DNA of 64,000 nt from Pseudomonas sp. NC02 (GCF_002874965.1 NZ_CP025624.1:2108001-2172000); one strand, 5' to 3'; counted from the stretch's first letter, positions 35,552 to 45,404 are shown. Numbers and translations: made by a program. The notes: a model not told the origin generated them from the sequence alone.

Positions 35552-37364
35552 TCAGCCCGATCCCGTTGAGCAACCCAAGCGTGTCGACCGGCTGACCTGG
35601 GCGGAAGTCCGCCGCCTGGCGCTGCATCACAAGAAATCCCTGTGGATCGCCAATGGCGTCGCCGTGCTGGCAACCTTGTGCAGCGTGCCGATTCCATTGC
35701 TGCTGCCGTTGCTGGTGGACGAAGTGCTGTTGGGCCATGGCGATGCGGCACTGAAGGTGATGAACCACGCATTGCCCCTGGGTTGGCAGAAGGCCGCCGG
35801 CTATATCGGCCTGATGCTGCTGGTGACGTTGCTGTTGCGTTGCGGCGCCCTGGTGTTCAACGTGCTGCAGGCGCGGTTGTTTGCGCGGCTGGCCAAGGAC
35901 ATCGTCTATCGCATTCGCGTGCGGCTGATCGAGCGCCTCAAGCGCATTTCCCTCAGCGAATACGAAAGCCTGGGCAGCGGCACGGTGACCACGCACCTGG
36001 TCACCGACCTGGACACGGTGGACAAATTCGTCGGCGAGACCCTCAGCCGGTTCCTGGTGGCGATGCTCACCCTGGTAGGCACCTCCGGGATCCTGATGTG
36101 GATGCACTGGAAGCTGGCACTGTTGATCCTGCTGTTCAACCCGCTGGTGATCTACGCCACGGTGCAGTTGGGCAAGCGGGTCAAGCACCTGAAGAAGCTG
36201 GAAAACGACAGCACATCGCGTTTCACCCAGGCGCTCACCGAAACCCTCGATGCGATCCAGGAAGTGCGTGCCGGCAATCGCCAGGGCTTTTTCCTCGGTC
36301 GCCTGGGCCAGCGGGCCCAGGAAGTGCGGGATTTTGCGGTCAATTCCCAGTGGAAAAGCGATGCCTCCAGCCGCGCCAGTGGCTTGCTGTTCCAGTTCGG
36401 TATCGACATCTTCCGTGCGGCGGCGATGCTGACGGTGCTGTTTTCCGACCTGTCCATCGGCCAGATGCTCGCGGTGTTCAGTTACCTATGGTTCATGATC
36501 AGCCCGGTGGAACAGTTGCTGAACCTGCAATACGCCTACTACGCGGCGGGCGGGGCGCTGACGCGGATCAACGAACTGCTGGCCCGCGCCGATGAACCGC
36601 AATACGCGGGCGGTGCCGATCCGTTTACCGGACGCGAGACCGTCGGCATCGAAGTGCGCGGCCTGAATTTCGGCTACGGCGAGGAACTGGTGCTGGACCA
36701 GTTGAACCTGAACATCGCCCCGGGTGAAAAAGTCGCGATTGTCGGCGCCAGCGGCGGCGGCAAAAGTACCCTGGTGCAACTGTTGCTGGGGCTGTATACG
36801 CCGCAGGCCGGCAGCATTCGCTTCGGTGGTTCGACCCAGCAGGAAATCGGCCTGGAGACGATTCGCGAGAATGTCTCCGTGGTGCTGCAGCACCCGGCAC
36901 TGTTCAATGATACGGTGCGCGCCAACCTGACCATGGGCCGCGAGCGCAGCGACCAGGCCTGTTGGCAGGCGCTGGAAATTGCCCAGCTGGATGCGACCGT
37001 CAAGGCGCTGCCGCTGGGCCTGGACAGCGTGGTCGGACGCTCCGGCGTGCGCTTTTCCGGTGGGCAGCGTCAACGTCTGGCCATTGCACGGATGGTGCTG
37101 GCGGAGCCGAAAGTGGTAATACTCGACGAGGCCACCTCGGCCCTGGATGCGGCAACCGAATACAACCTGCACCAGGCGCTGGCGCGGTTTCTCAGTGGCC
37201 GTACCACCTTGATCATCGCCCACAGGCTGTCGGCGGTGAAACAGGCGGATCGGGTATTGGTGTTCGATGGCGGCCATATTGCCGAAGATGGCGACCATCA
37301 GCAGTTGATTGCTGATGGTGGCTTGTACGCCAAACTTTACGGACACTTGCAACAAGTGCGGTGA
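35544..37364 (+). CDS. ABC exporter, fused permease and ATPase (MsbA-like)
   Basis: The 606-residue half-transporter has six N-terminal membrane helices (about 40-330) and a C-terminal ATPase (about 360-600). The ATPase shows Walker A GASGGGKSTL, the Q-loop SVVLQHPALF, signature RFSGGQRQR, Walker B VVILDEATSALD and the His switch IAHRLSA. It should work as a homodimer exporting a lipid, peptide or drug. The overlap with the DsbA-like gene (8 bp) suggests coupled translation, although a functional connection is not obvious. Confidence 0.9.
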   Translation: MHDQPDPVEQPKRVDRLTWAEVRRLALHHKKSLWIANGVAVLATLCSVPIPLLLPLLVDEVLLGHGDAALKVMNHALPLGWQKAAGYIGLMLLVTLLLRCGALVFNVLQARLFARLAKDIVYRIRVRLIERLKRISLSEYESLGSGTVTTHLVTDLDTVDKFVGETLSRFLVAMLTLVGTSGILMWMHWKLALLILLFNPLVIYATVQLGKRVKHLKKLENDSTSRFTQALTETLDAIQEVRAGNRQGFFLGRLGQRAQEVRDFAVNSQWKSDASSRASGLLFQFGIDIFRAAAMLTVLFSDLSIGQMLAVFSYLWFMISPVEQLLNLQYAYYAAGGALTRINELLARADEPQYAGGADPFTGRETVGIEVRGLNFGYGEELVLDQLNLNIAPGEKVAIVGASGGGKSTLVQLLLGLYTPQAGSIRFGGSTQQEIGLETIRENVSVVLQHPALFNDTVRANLTMGRERSDQACWQALEIAQLDATVKALPLGLDSVVGRSGVRFSGGQRQRLAIARMVLAEPKVVILDEATSALDAATEYNLHQALARFLSGRTTLIIAHRLSAVKQADRVLVFDGGHIAEDGDHQQLIADGGLYAKLYGHLQQVR

Positions 37365-37439
37365 TTTAGCCTACGCTGAGCTATCAGGAGCGGTTTTCAC
37401 TCGCGTGCGTATTTTAGTTGTGCATGTGCAAGGGACCTC

Positions 37440-39902
37440 ATGAAGCAAAAGCAGACTCTCGGAACCCCTCGGTTATTGGGCATTGTGTGGCCTTTTATCG
37501 CCGTCGTGCTGTTCCAGGCATTGTTAGGCTGCGTCAGTCTCTACGTACTCTCGGCGGTGCGCGGTTATGTGGCGGGCGAAAGCCTGTGGTCCAAGGGCCA
37601 GAAAGACGCGATCTTTTACCTGACGCTCTACGCCGACAGCCGCGACGAAGCCACCTACCTCAAATACCAGAACGCGATTGCCGTACCCCAGGGCGGGCAT
37701 GAGCTGCGGCTGGCCCTGGACCGCCCGACGCCGGACCTGCCTGCCGCGCGCCAGGGCATCCTCAAGGGCGGTAACCACCCTGACGACGTTTCCAGCCTGA
37801 TCTGGCTGTACCTCAACTTCCGCCATTTCAGTTACCTGGAAAAAGCCATCGAACTGTGGACGGTGGGCGATGGCTACCTTGTGCAACTGGACGACCTGGC
37901 CCAGGAGATGCACCGAGCGATCATGGCCAATCAGGTCAGCAGCAGCGACGTACACCGCTGGAAGCAGCGGATCTTCGCGATCAACGACGGGGTGACGCCG
38001 GCCGCGAAAGCCTTCAGCGATGCCCTGGGTGAAGGCTCGCGGATGATTCTGCGCCTGCTGCTGGTGACCAACCTGGCCACGGCACTCGGCTTGATCGTGC
38101 TGGCGCTGTTGCGCACCCACAAACTGCTGGCCCAGCGGCATGCGTTTGCCGACGCGCTCCAGTTGGAGAAGGAGCGGGCGCAGATCACCCTGGAGTCGAT
38201 TGGCGACGGAGTGATCACCACCGATGTCGACGGCGCCATTGCGTATATGAACCCGGCTGCCGAAGCCCTGACCCATTGGAAAGCCGCCCAGGCCCAGGGG
38301 CTGCCGCTGGCGGCGCTGTTCAACCTGCTGGACGAAAATGCCCAGGCCGACGGCTTTACCCTGATCGAACACATATTGGGCGGCCAGCTCGGTGGGGGCA
38401 GCGAGCACTCCAAGCTGATCCAGCGCCTGGATGGCACCACCGTGTCCGTCACCCTGGTGGGCGCGCCGATCCGCAGTGCCGGCAAAGTCGTCGGCGCGGT
38501 GCTGGTGTTGCACGACATGACACAGGAACGCCAGTACATCGCCAACCTGTCCTGGCAGGCCACCCACGACGCCTTGACCGGCCTGGCCAACCGCCGCGAG
38601 TTCGAGTTCCGCCTGGAGCAGGTGCTGCACAACGTCGGGCGCCAGCAAACCGGGCGCCATGCCTTGATGTTCCTCGACCTGGACCAGTTCAAGCTGGTCA
38701 ACGACACCTGCGGGCATGCCGCGGGGGATGAACTGTTGCGGCATATCTGCGCGCTCTTGCAGTCCGACCTGCGTGAAGGTGACACCCTGGCCCGGCTGGG
38801 GGGCGACGAGTTCGGCATCCTGCTGGAGAACTGCCCGGCGCCGGTGGCGGAAAAAATCGCCGAAAGCCTGCGCCACACCGTGCAGAGCCTGCACTTTGTG
38901 TGGAAAGGCAGGCCGTTTGTCACCACCGTGAGCATTGGCCTGGTGCACATCACGCACGCCCCGACCACCCTGGAGACTTCCCTGCGAGCCGCCGACATGG
39001 CGTGCTACATGGCCAAGGAAAAGGGCCGCAACCGGGTGCAGGTGTATCACGCCGATGACTCGGAATTGTCCCTGCGCTTTGGCGAGATGGCCTGGGTGCA
39101 GCGCCTGCACATGGCGCTGGAAGAGAACCGTTTTTGCCTGTACGCCCAGGAAATCGCGCCCCTTGGGCACACCGAACAGGGTGATGGGCATATCGAAATC
39201 CTGCTGCGCCTGCATGACGAGGCGGGGCGGATCATCCTGCCGGACAGTTTTATCCCGGCCGCCGAGCGTTACGGCTTGATGACCTCCCTGGACCGTTGGG
39301 TGGTGGAAAACGTGTTCAAGATCATCGCGGGCTGCATGCGTGAGCGCCCGGGCCGGCCCATGGCCATGTGTGCGATCAATCTGTCAGGCACTACCATCGG
39401 CGATGAGGACTTTCTTGGGTTCCTGCGTGAGCAATTCATTGCCTATGGCATTCCACCGGAAATGATTTGTTTTGAAATTACAGAAACCAGCGCTATAGCG
39501 AATTTGGGTAGTGCGATTCGTTTTATCAACGAGCTCAAAGAGTTAGGGTGCCATTTCTCACTGGATGACTTCTGCGCCGGGATGTCCTCGTTCGCATATC
39601 TTAAACATTTACCTGTAGACTTCTTGAAGATCGATGGAAGTTTCGTAAAGGATATGCTGGACGACCCGATTAACCGCGCTATGGTCGAAGTGATCAATCA
39701 CATCGGTCATGTCATGGGTAAGCGCACAATTGCCGAATTTGTCGAGACACCCCAGATCGAACAAGCCTTGCTTGAGATCGGGGTCGACTACGCTCAGGGA
39801 TACCTGATCGAGCGACCGCAGTTGTTTACCTTTGATAGTTTGCAGTGTCGACCTGTGCGACCGCAGCCTCTGTTATTCAAGGCGCCTGGCACGTTCCGAT
39901 GA
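37440..39902 (+). CDS. Membrane PAS-GGDEF-EAL protein (c-di-GMP turnover)
   Basis: The 820-residue protein has membrane helices at about 14-34 and 205-225 enclosing a periplasmic region, then a PAS domain (about 245-365: ITLESIGDGVITTDVDGAI). A GGDEF domain follows (about 375-540, LARLGGDEFGILLE intact, so cyclase activity is likely). The EAL domain is at about 550-800. The EAL motif itself reads EIL (HIEILLRL), and the loop is DDFCAG rather than DDFG-T/S-G. The other metal and catalytic residues are present: N in INLSG, ET in FEITETS, K in LKIDGSF, E in AEFVET. Phosphodiesterase activity is therefore plausible. Confidence 0.9.
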   Translation: MKQKQTLGTPRLLGIVWPFIAVVLFQALLGCVSLYVLSAVRGYVAGESLWSKGQKDAIFYLTLYADSRDEATYLKYQNAIAVPQGGHELRLALDRPTPDLPAARQGILKGGNHPDDVSSLIWLYLNFRHFSYLEKAIELWTVGDGYLVQLDDLAQEMHRAIMANQVSSSDVHRWKQRIFAINDGVTPAAKAFSDALGEGSRMILRLLLVTNLATALGLIVLALLRTHKLLAQRHAFADALQLEKERAQITLESIGDGVITTDVDGAIAYMNPAAEALTHWKAAQAQGLPLAALFNLLDENAQADGFTLIEHILGGQLGGGSEHSKLIQRLDGTTVSVTLVGAPIRSAGKVVGAVLVLHDMTQERQYIANLSWQATHDALTGLANRREFEFRLEQVLHNVGRQQTGRHALMFLDLDQFKLVNDTCGHAAGDELLRHICALLQSDLREGDTLARLGGDEFGILLENCPAPVAEKIAESLRHTVQSLHFVWKGRPFVTTVSIGLVHITHAPTTLETSLRAADMACYMAKEKGRNRVQVYHADDSELSLRFGEMAWVQRLHMALEENRFCLYAQEIAPLGHTEQGDGHIEILLRLHDEAGRIILPDSFIPAAERYGLMTSLDRWVVENVFKIIAGCMRERPGRPMAMCAINLSGTTIGDEDFLGFLREQFIAYGIPPEMICFEITETSAIANLGSAIRFINELKELGCHFSLDDFCAGMSSFAYLKHLPVDFLKIDGSFVKDMLDDPINRAMVEVINHIGHVMGKRTIAEFVETPQIEQALLEIGVDYAQGYLIERPQLFTFDSLQCRPVRPQPLLFKAPGTFR

Positions 39903-39948
39903 AACATTTGCTGGTCTGTACATATCACAAATCAAAAGGAGCCCGACA

Positions 39949-40743
39949 GTGATCGACACATTCAACAGAACCGGCCCGCTTATGGAAGCCTCAAGTTACC
40001 CCGCCTGGGCGCAACAGCTGATCCAGGACTGTAGCGAGAGCAAGCGTCGCGTTGTCGAACACGAACTGTACCAGCGCATGCGCGATAACAAGCTCAGCGC
40101 CAAGACCATGCGCCACTACCTGATTGGTGGCTGGCCGGTGGTTGAACAGTTTGCGTTGTACATGGCACAGAACCTCACCAAGACCAAATTTGCCCGCCAT
40201 CCTGGGGAGGACATGGCGCGCCGCTGGCTGATGCGCAATATTCGCGTGGAACTCAACCACGCCGATTATTGGGTGCATTGGGCCCGCGCCCATGGTGTCA
40301 GCCTGGAAGAATTGCAGGCACAGGAAGTGCCGCCGGAGCTGCATGCACTGAGCCACTGGTGCTGGCACACCAGCTCGGCCGATTCGCTGATTGTCGCGAT
40401 TGCCGCCACCAACTACGCCATCGAGGGGGCCACTGGGGAGTGGTCCGCCGTGGTGTGTTCCACCGGCGTCTATGCCGCGGCTTTCCCTGAGGAAGACCGC
40501 AAGCGCGCGATGAAGTGGCTGAAGATGCATGCCCAGTACGATGACGCACATCCCTGGGAAGCCCTGGAAATCATCTGCACCCTGGCCGGCATGAACCCGA
40601 CCAAGGAACTGCAGGTAGAGCTGCGCCAGGCGGTCTGCAAGAGCTACGACTACATGTACCTGTTCCTGGAACGTTGCATGCAGCTGGAAAAGTCGGTGGC
40701 CGCCCCCCGCAAACAACCGGCCCTGGTTGCCAGCGAGGCGTAA
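39949..40743 (+). CDS. TenA/PqqC-like (iron-containing redox enzyme fold) protein
   Basis: The 264-residue helical protein resembles the TenA/PqqC fold: MRHYLIGGWPVVEQFALYMAQNL, NHADYWVHWARAHGV, and WCWHTSSADSLIVAIAATNYAIEGATGEW. The His/Glu residues (NHADYW, YAIEGATG) could bind metal or substrate. Family members take part in thiamine salvage, PQQ synthesis or metal-dependent oxidation; here the function is unknown. GTG 39949 is chosen because AAAAGGA precedes it; an ATG at 39982 is an alternative. It lies between two c-di-GMP genes. Confidence 0.82.
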   Translation: MIDTFNRTGPLMEASSYPAWAQQLIQDCSESKRRVVEHELYQRMRDNKLSAKTMRHYLIGGWPVVEQFALYMAQNLTKTKFARHPGEDMARRWLMRNIRVELNHADYWVHWARAHGVSLEELQAQEVPPELHALSHWCWHTSSADSLIVAIAATNYAIEGATGEWSAVVCSTGVYAAAFPEEDRKRAMKWLKMHAQYDDAHPWEALEIICTLAGMNPTKELQVELRQAVCKSYDYMYLFLERCMQLEKSVAAPRKQPALVASEA

Positions 40744-40750
40744 ACGGGGT

Positions 40751-40776
40751 GATGGCGGGGTAAATTACCCCGCCAT
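40751..40776. other. Perfect hairpin between convergent genes
   Basis: ATGGCGGGGTAA and TTACCCCGCCAT form a perfect inverted repeat just after the TenA-like gene. It overlaps the 3' end of the diguanylate cyclase. It lacks a clear T-run but may still end transcription or protect mRNA ends on both strands. Confidence 0.5.
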
Positions 40777-41691
40777 TGCCAGCCGATTGCGGCCTTCACG
40801 CTTGGCCACATACAAGGCACTGTCCGCCCGGCGCAACAGGCTCTCGGCGGACTCTCCCGCCAGCAAGGTCGAGCAGCCCAGGCTCACCGTCAATTCGATC
40901 CGCTCATCATCCGCCCAATAATCCTGGGCCTGTGCCGCCTGGCGCAGGCGCTCGCCGACCATCGATGCCGCGTCCCGGCCGGTGTTGGACAGCAGGATCA
41001 GAAACTCTTCCCCGCCAAACCGGAACACCATGTCCACATTGCGCAGCTGGCTCTTGATCGAGGCGGCGACGGCCTTGAGCACCTTGTCGCCCGTGGCATG
41101 GCCGTAGCTGTCGTTGATGTGCTTGAAGTGGTCGATGTCCAGCATCAGCAAGGACAGGGGTTGCAGGTGCCGGCGAGCCATGTCGATTTCCCGTTGCAGG
41201 GTCTGGTCCATGGCGATGCGGTTACCGGTTTCGGTCAGTGGGTCGCGCAGGGCACTGCGAGTCGCCGCACGGTAGAGCAGGGCATTGCGCATCGGGTAGA
41301 GCAAGGTGGCCAGCAGCGATTCCAGGTTGGCCAGTTCGTCTTCGAGAAAGCGTTGGTTGCGCCGAAACACCAGTTCGCCAAGGTGCTCGCCTTCATGGCT
41401 GAGGGCATAGCTCACCGAATGATGGCCGCGGTGACCGTACTCCAGGCGCAGGTCGCTGGCTTCGTGGCGGTATTGCAGGGCGTCCAGCGGCACCAGGCGT
41501 TGGATCTCGCGGAAGAACAACGCAAGGATATGCTCCGGCTCCAGGCTGGTTTGCAATTGCATGCCCAGTTGCTGGCGAAGTTGCTCAACCGTCGCGGGGC
41601 GTCGTGTAAGAAGGGAAGGCTGACCAAAGCCCAGGCGTTGCAATTTGGCGCTGTCGAAGTCAATTGCGTTGGTCTGGGTCGGTGTTTTCAT
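40765..41691 (-). CDS. Diguanylate cyclase (GGDEF)
   Basis: The 308-residue protein has an N-terminal GAF-like region (about 35-135, VEQLRQQLGMQLQTSLEPEHILALFFREIQRL) and a C-terminal GGDEF domain (about 150-305). The active motif is FRFGGEEFLILLSN (GGEEF, catalytically competent). No membrane helix is visible, so it is cytosolic and probably responds to a ligand bound by the first domain. ATG 41691 has AGAGG upstream at a long spacing; a TTG at 41715 is possible. It is convergent with the TenA-like gene. Confidence 0.9.
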   Translation of the reverse strand: MKTPTQTNAIDFDSAKLQRLGFGQPSLLTRRPATVEQLRQQLGMQLQTSLEPEHILALFFREIQRLVPLDALQYRHEASDLRLEYGHRGHHSVSYALSHEGEHLGELVFRRNQRFLEDELANLESLLATLLYPMRNALLYRAATRSALRDPLTETGNRIAMDQTLQREIDMARRHLQPLSLLMLDIDHFKHINDSYGHATGDKVLKAVAASIKSQLRNVDMVFRFGGEEFLILLSNTGRDAASMVGERLRQAAQAQDYWADDERIELTVSLGCSTLLAGESAESLLRRADSALYVAKREGRNRLAMAG

Positions 41692-41825
41692 AAGCGAATG
41701 AGCCTCTAAGCACAAAACTGTCTTACAGGCTGGGTGAGAGCGTCGTACTGTTCCTTCAGTTCCGTAGGACTGACGTACAGTCTAGCCCGGTTTGTCTAAG
41801 GGTATAACTGCCGCACGTCTTATAG

Positions 41826-41851
41826 CCGGGGCCGCGTCGTCGCGGGCCCCG
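41826..41851. other. GC-rich hairpin downstream of the MFS gene
   Basis: CCGGGGCCGCG and CGCGGGCCCCGG form a strong stem with a 4-nt loop, 10 bp after the MFS stop on the minus strand. There is no T-run, so it is a candidate mRNA-stabilising or weak termination structure. Confidence 0.4.
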
Positions 41852-41860
41852 GGTTAGGGC

Positions 41861-43135
41861 TTATTGTTTTTGCGGGTCGAACTGCTTGTCGCGGATAAAC
41901 AGCGCTGGGATCACGCCGCAGATAAAGTACGCGCCGCCCATGACCAGGAATCCCACGCCAATCGAGCCATGGGACGCCAGGAAACCAATGGCTGCCGGTG
42001 CCACCGCCGCGCCGATTCGGCCAATGTTGTAGGCGCCGCCCACTGCCGAGCCGCGAAATTTCGCTTCGAAGCTTTCGGTCATGTAGGTCGCATTCACGCC
42101 GTAGGGGATGCCGTACAGGAAGCCGAACACAATCAGCATCCACAGGATGTTGTCCGGGCTCTGGAACAGCACGATCACCGGCAGGAAAATCGCCGTGCCC
42201 AACGCGCCGACGGCGAACACCAGGCGCCGGCCCAGGCGGTCTGCCGCGAGCCCGGCGAGGATCTTGCCGAAAATCATCGCCGCGTAGGTGCCGACCATGT
42301 AGCTGGTCATCGACTTGAAGTTCATCCCCAGCTCGCCTTCCAGGTACGACGGCATCCAGTTGTTCACGCCGTAGTAGCCGAACTGCAGGAAGCCTGCGGT
42401 CAGTGCCCAGAGGATAAACATGCGGCTGGCTTTCGGGTCGCTGAAGATCAGCTTGAACATGCCGTCGGGTTTCTTCGCCGACACGCGCTTGATGCCTTCG
42501 GCCTTTTCCCGGGCACGTTCGGCCTGGGCCTTGATCCAGGCTTGCGGCTCCGGCACCAGGCGTTGCATCAGTACGGCGAGGATCACCGGGATGATCGCCA
42601 CGTAGAACAACCAGCGCCAGCCGTGGTTCGGCAGGATCCAGCCGGCGAGCAGGGTGGCGACGATGTAGCCCACCGACCAACCGGCCTGCAAGGTGCCGAG
42701 CACGGTGGTGCGATAGCGGGTCGGCACGTATTCGGCCATCAGGGTGTTGCACGCGACATACAGCGCGCCGAGGCCCAGGGACGCGAAGAAACGGGTGCTC
42801 GCGAACTGCCAATAGCTGTGGGTCATGCCCAGGATCGCCGTGCCGGCGGAGAACAGCACGATGCTCCAGACCACGGTTTTCACCCGGCCAAAACGGTCAC
42901 AGGCCCAACCGCCGTAAATCCCGCCGATGGCCATCCCGGCCAGGGTGAAGCTGCCCAGGCTGCCGGCTTCGACGCTGGTCAGGCCGAACTCGGCCTTGAG
43001 GCTGCTGAGGCTGTAGGACAGCAGCATCAAGTCGGCACCGTCGATCAGCAGGCCGAGGAAGCAGAAGATGAATACGATGATCCACAGTTTGTTTTGCGCG
43101 GGCGACAACGCACCCGCCGAAGCGGCGACTTCCAT
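41861..43135 (-). CDS. MFS transporter, aromatic acid:H+ symporter-like
   Basis: The 424-residue protein has 12 predicted membrane helices and MFS motif A (GGWACDRFGRVKTV) between helices 2 and 3. A large central cytoplasmic loop (about 190-245, with KAQAERAREKAEGIKRV) and the GGVNATYMTESFEA segment are typical of the AAHS branch (PcaK, BenK, MucK relatives). It probably imports an organic acid that the acyl-CoA cluster immediately upstream degrades. It is on the same strand as the acyl-CoA dehydrogenase, separated by a REP pair. Confidence 0.88.
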   Translation of the reverse strand: MEVAASAGALSPAQNKLWIIVFIFCFLGLLIDGADLMLLSYSLSSLKAEFGLTSVEAGSLGSFTLAGMAIGGIYGGWACDRFGRVKTVVWSIVLFSAGTAILGMTHSYWQFASTRFFASLGLGALYVACNTLMAEYVPTRYRTTVLGTLQAGWSVGYIVATLLAGWILPNHGWRWLFYVAIIPVILAVLMQRLVPEPQAWIKAQAERAREKAEGIKRVSAKKPDGMFKLIFSDPKASRMFILWALTAGFLQFGYYGVNNWMPSYLEGELGMNFKSMTSYMVGTYAAMIFGKILAGLAADRLGRRLVFAVGALGTAIFLPVIVLFQSPDNILWMLIVFGFLYGIPYGVNATYMTESFEAKFRGSAVGGAYNIGRIGAAVAPAAIGFLASHGSIGVGFLVMGGAYFICGVIPALFIRDKQFDPQKQ

Positions 43136-43208
43136 AGCGATACCTTGTTGTAGTTGTTAGGGCACAAGTTATGGGTGTTGCGGTAATGCGGTTGGAACAC
43201 GGTCAAAA

Positions 43209-43298
43209 TGTGGGAGCGGGCTTGCTCGCGAAAACGGTGTGTCAGTTAATGCATCCGGTGGCTGATGTACCGCATTCGCGAGCAAGCCCGCTCCCACA
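43209..43298. repeat. REP pair
   Basis: Inverted copies GTGGGAGCGGGCTTGCTCGCG and CGCGAGCAAGCCCGCTCCCAC flank a spacer with ACGGTGTGTCAG / CTGATGTACCGC-like complementarity. It lies in the gap between the MFS and acyl-CoA dehydrogenase genes and could adjust their relative expression. Intact IS110 targets are at 43210-43223 and 43284-43297. Confidence 0.95.
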
Positions 43299-43322
43299 TG
43301 GGTTTTGTGTTGTTCCCGGGGT

Positions 43323-44477
43323 TCAGTGCTTGGCCTCGCGAATCATGTTGCGGGCGATCACCAATTGCTGGATCTGCGTAGTGCCTTCATACAGGCGGAA
43401 CAAGCGCACATCGCGATAGAACCGCTCGATGGCGTACTCGCTCACATACCCGGCACCGCCGTGAATCTGCACACAACGGTCGGCCACCCGACCGCACATC
43501 TCCGTGGCGAACATTTTCGAGCAGGACGCTTCGGTGCCGATGTTCAGGCCTTCGTCACGCTTGCGCGCAGCGTCCACCACCATGCAGCGGGCGGCGTAGA
43601 TCTCGGCCTTGCTGTCGGCGAGCATCGCCTGGATCAACTGGAACTCGGCGATCGGCTGGCCGAACTGCTTGCGTTCCAGGGCGTAGTTCAGGGCATCGTT
43701 GAGCATGCGCTCGGCGGCCCCGACGCTGACGGCGGCAATGTGCAGGCGGCCCTTGTCGAGCACCTTCATTGCGGTCTTGAACCCCACGCCTTCGACGCCA
43801 CCGATCAGTTGGTCGGCCGGTACGCGCACGTTGTCGAAAATCACGTCGCAAGTGTGGGCGCCTTTCTGGCCCATCTTGTGGTCGCGCTTGCCCAGAGACA
43901 GGCCGGGGGTGTTGCGCTCGACAATGAATGCACTGATGCCGCCCGCGCCCTTGATGTCCGGGTTGGTACGGGCCATCACCGTGTAGATCCCGGCGTGGGG
44001 GGCGTTGGTGATAAAGCGCTTGGTGCCGTTGATGACGTAGTGGTCACCGTCGCGCACCGCCGTGGTTTTCAGCGAGGCGGCGTCGGAGCCGGAGTCCGGC
44101 TCGGTCAGGCAGAACGAACTGAGCAGTTCACCGCTGGCGAGTTTTGGCAGGTAGTGCTGCTTCTGCGCCTCGGTGCCGTCCAGCAGGATGCCGATGGAGC
44201 CGATGCCGTTGTTGGTGCCGAAGTAGGAGCGGAATGCCGGCGAGGTGCGGCCCAGTTCAAAGGCCACATTGACCTCTTCTTCCATGGTCAGCCCGAGGCC
44301 GCCGTAGGCTTCGGGCAGGGTCAGGCCAAACAGGCCCAGCTCGCGGAACTGGCTGACGATATCCGCCGGGACGTCATCGGTCTCGGCCAGTTCGTTTTCC
44401 CGGGGGATCAGCGCCTCGTTGACGAACTGCTGGAGGGTTTCCAGCAACAGATGAAGCGTTTCGGGGTCTCGGATCAT
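43323..44477 (-). CDS. Acyl-CoA dehydrogenase
   Basis: The 384-residue flavoenzyme has the family signatures: FCLTEPDSGSDAASLKT (FAD/substrate region), GTKRFITNA, QIHGGAGYVSEYAIERFYRDVRLFRLYEGTTQIQQ with the catalytic Glu in LYEGT, and the usual length. It forms the 2,3-double bond in an acyl-CoA and passes electrons to ETF. ATG 44477 has GAGGA at good distance; the ATG at 44483 does not. It lies 69 bp downstream of the IclR gene, probably in one operon, and supplies the first oxidation step of this cluster. Confidence 0.93.
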   Translation of the reverse strand: MIRDPETLHLLLETLQQFVNEALIPRENELAETDDVPADIVSQFRELGLFGLTLPEAYGGLGLTMEEEVNVAFELGRTSPAFRSYFGTNNGIGSIGILLDGTEAQKQHYLPKLASGELLSSFCLTEPDSGSDAASLKTTAVRDGDHYVINGTKRFITNAPHAGIYTVMARTNPDIKGAGGISAFIVERNTPGLSLGKRDHKMGQKGAHTCDVIFDNVRVPADQLIGGVEGVGFKTAMKVLDKGRLHIAAVSVGAAERMLNDALNYALERKQFGQPIAEFQLIQAMLADSKAEIYAARCMVVDAARKRDEGLNIGTEASCSKMFATEMCGRVADRCVQIHGGAGYVSEYAIERFYRDVRLFRLYEGTTQIQQLVIARNMIREAKH

Positions 44478-44546
44478 GTGCATTCCTCAGCGGCCCGTTC
44501 GGCGGGCCTGTTGTCGTCAATCTGCCGAGGCCTTGCACCGATCTGT

Positions 44547-45404
44547 CTAGCGGGCGGCGGCCTCGATGTTGTTCACCATGTGCTTGAGACGGGGCCCGAT
44601 GTCGTCCTCAAGTTTCTCCCGGGAAAGGTGAAAACTCGGTCCGCCACAGTTGAACGTCAGCAGCCCATGTTGTGCATGCAGCAGCGGTACGGCGATGGCG
44701 TTTACATCGCGGTGCCACTCACCGATCGACATGCAGTAGCCGAAATCGGTGTAATCCCGGAAGGCACGTTCCAGGCCCTTCCTGATGCCCGGCCAGTCCT
44801 CCAGATGACGCTGGCGGATATGGTCGAGGATAAATTCCCGCTCGTTTTCCGGCATCGCTGCCAGGCAGGCGCGGCCTGCGGAACTCAAGTGCAACGGCAA
44901 CCGTGTGCCGACCTGGCGGCGCATGGTCATGTTGGCTTCACCCTGGACCACGTCCAGGTAAACCATGTCCAGGCGGTCCCGCGTGGCCATCGCCACCGCG
45001 GCCTGGGCGTACTTGGCCATCGTCTCCATCAGCGGATGGGCCACGGCCCGCACCGACAGGTTCGACAGCATTGCGTAACCGAATGCCATCACGCCCACAT
45101 CCAGCTGATACCGGCCTGACTGCGGCAGGTGCTTGAGATAGCCCAAGCGGGTCAGCGTATGGGTCATCCGCGTAATCGTCGGCTTTGGCAGCCCGGTCTT
45201 GCGTGCCAGCTCCTGGTTACCCAGCACGCTTTCGCTGGGGGTGAAGCAGCGCAGCAATTCCAGGCCACGGGCCAGGGCGGTGACGAACTGGCGGTCCTTG
45301 TCTTCTTCCTCGTCGGCATTCATCGGATCGATCAGCAAGTGCTCGAAGGCGTGGTTGCCGGCAGGTGTTTCGGGTGTGTTCGGGTCCAGGTTTCGACGGC
45401 GCAT
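44547..45404 (-). CDS. IclR-family transcriptional regulator
   Basis: The 285-residue protein has a winged-helix N-terminus (about 40-105: GLELLRCFTPSESVLGNQELARKTGLPKPTITRMTHTLTRLGYL) and an IclR effector domain (about 120-275, including RLPLHLSSAGRACLAAMPENER). It sits between the two arms of the catabolic cluster and most likely controls both. Two related sites (45447-45463 and 45608-45624) in the divergent intergenic region are probable operators. The ligand is unknown but is expected to be the imported acid or its CoA ester. Confidence 0.92.
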   Translation of the reverse strand: MRRRNLDPNTPETPAGNHAFEHLLIDPMNADEEEDKDRQFVTALARGLELLRCFTPSESVLGNQELARKTGLPKPTITRMTHTLTRLGYLKHLPQSGRYQLDVGVMAFGYAMLSNLSVRAVAHPLMETMAKYAQAAVAMATRDRLDMVYLDVVQGEANMTMRRQVGTRLPLHLSSAGRACLAAMPENEREFILDHIRQRHLEDWPGIRKGLERAFRDYTDFGYCMSIGEWHRDVNAIAVPLLHAQHGLLTFNCGGPSFHLSREKLEDDIGPRLKHMVNNIEAAAR

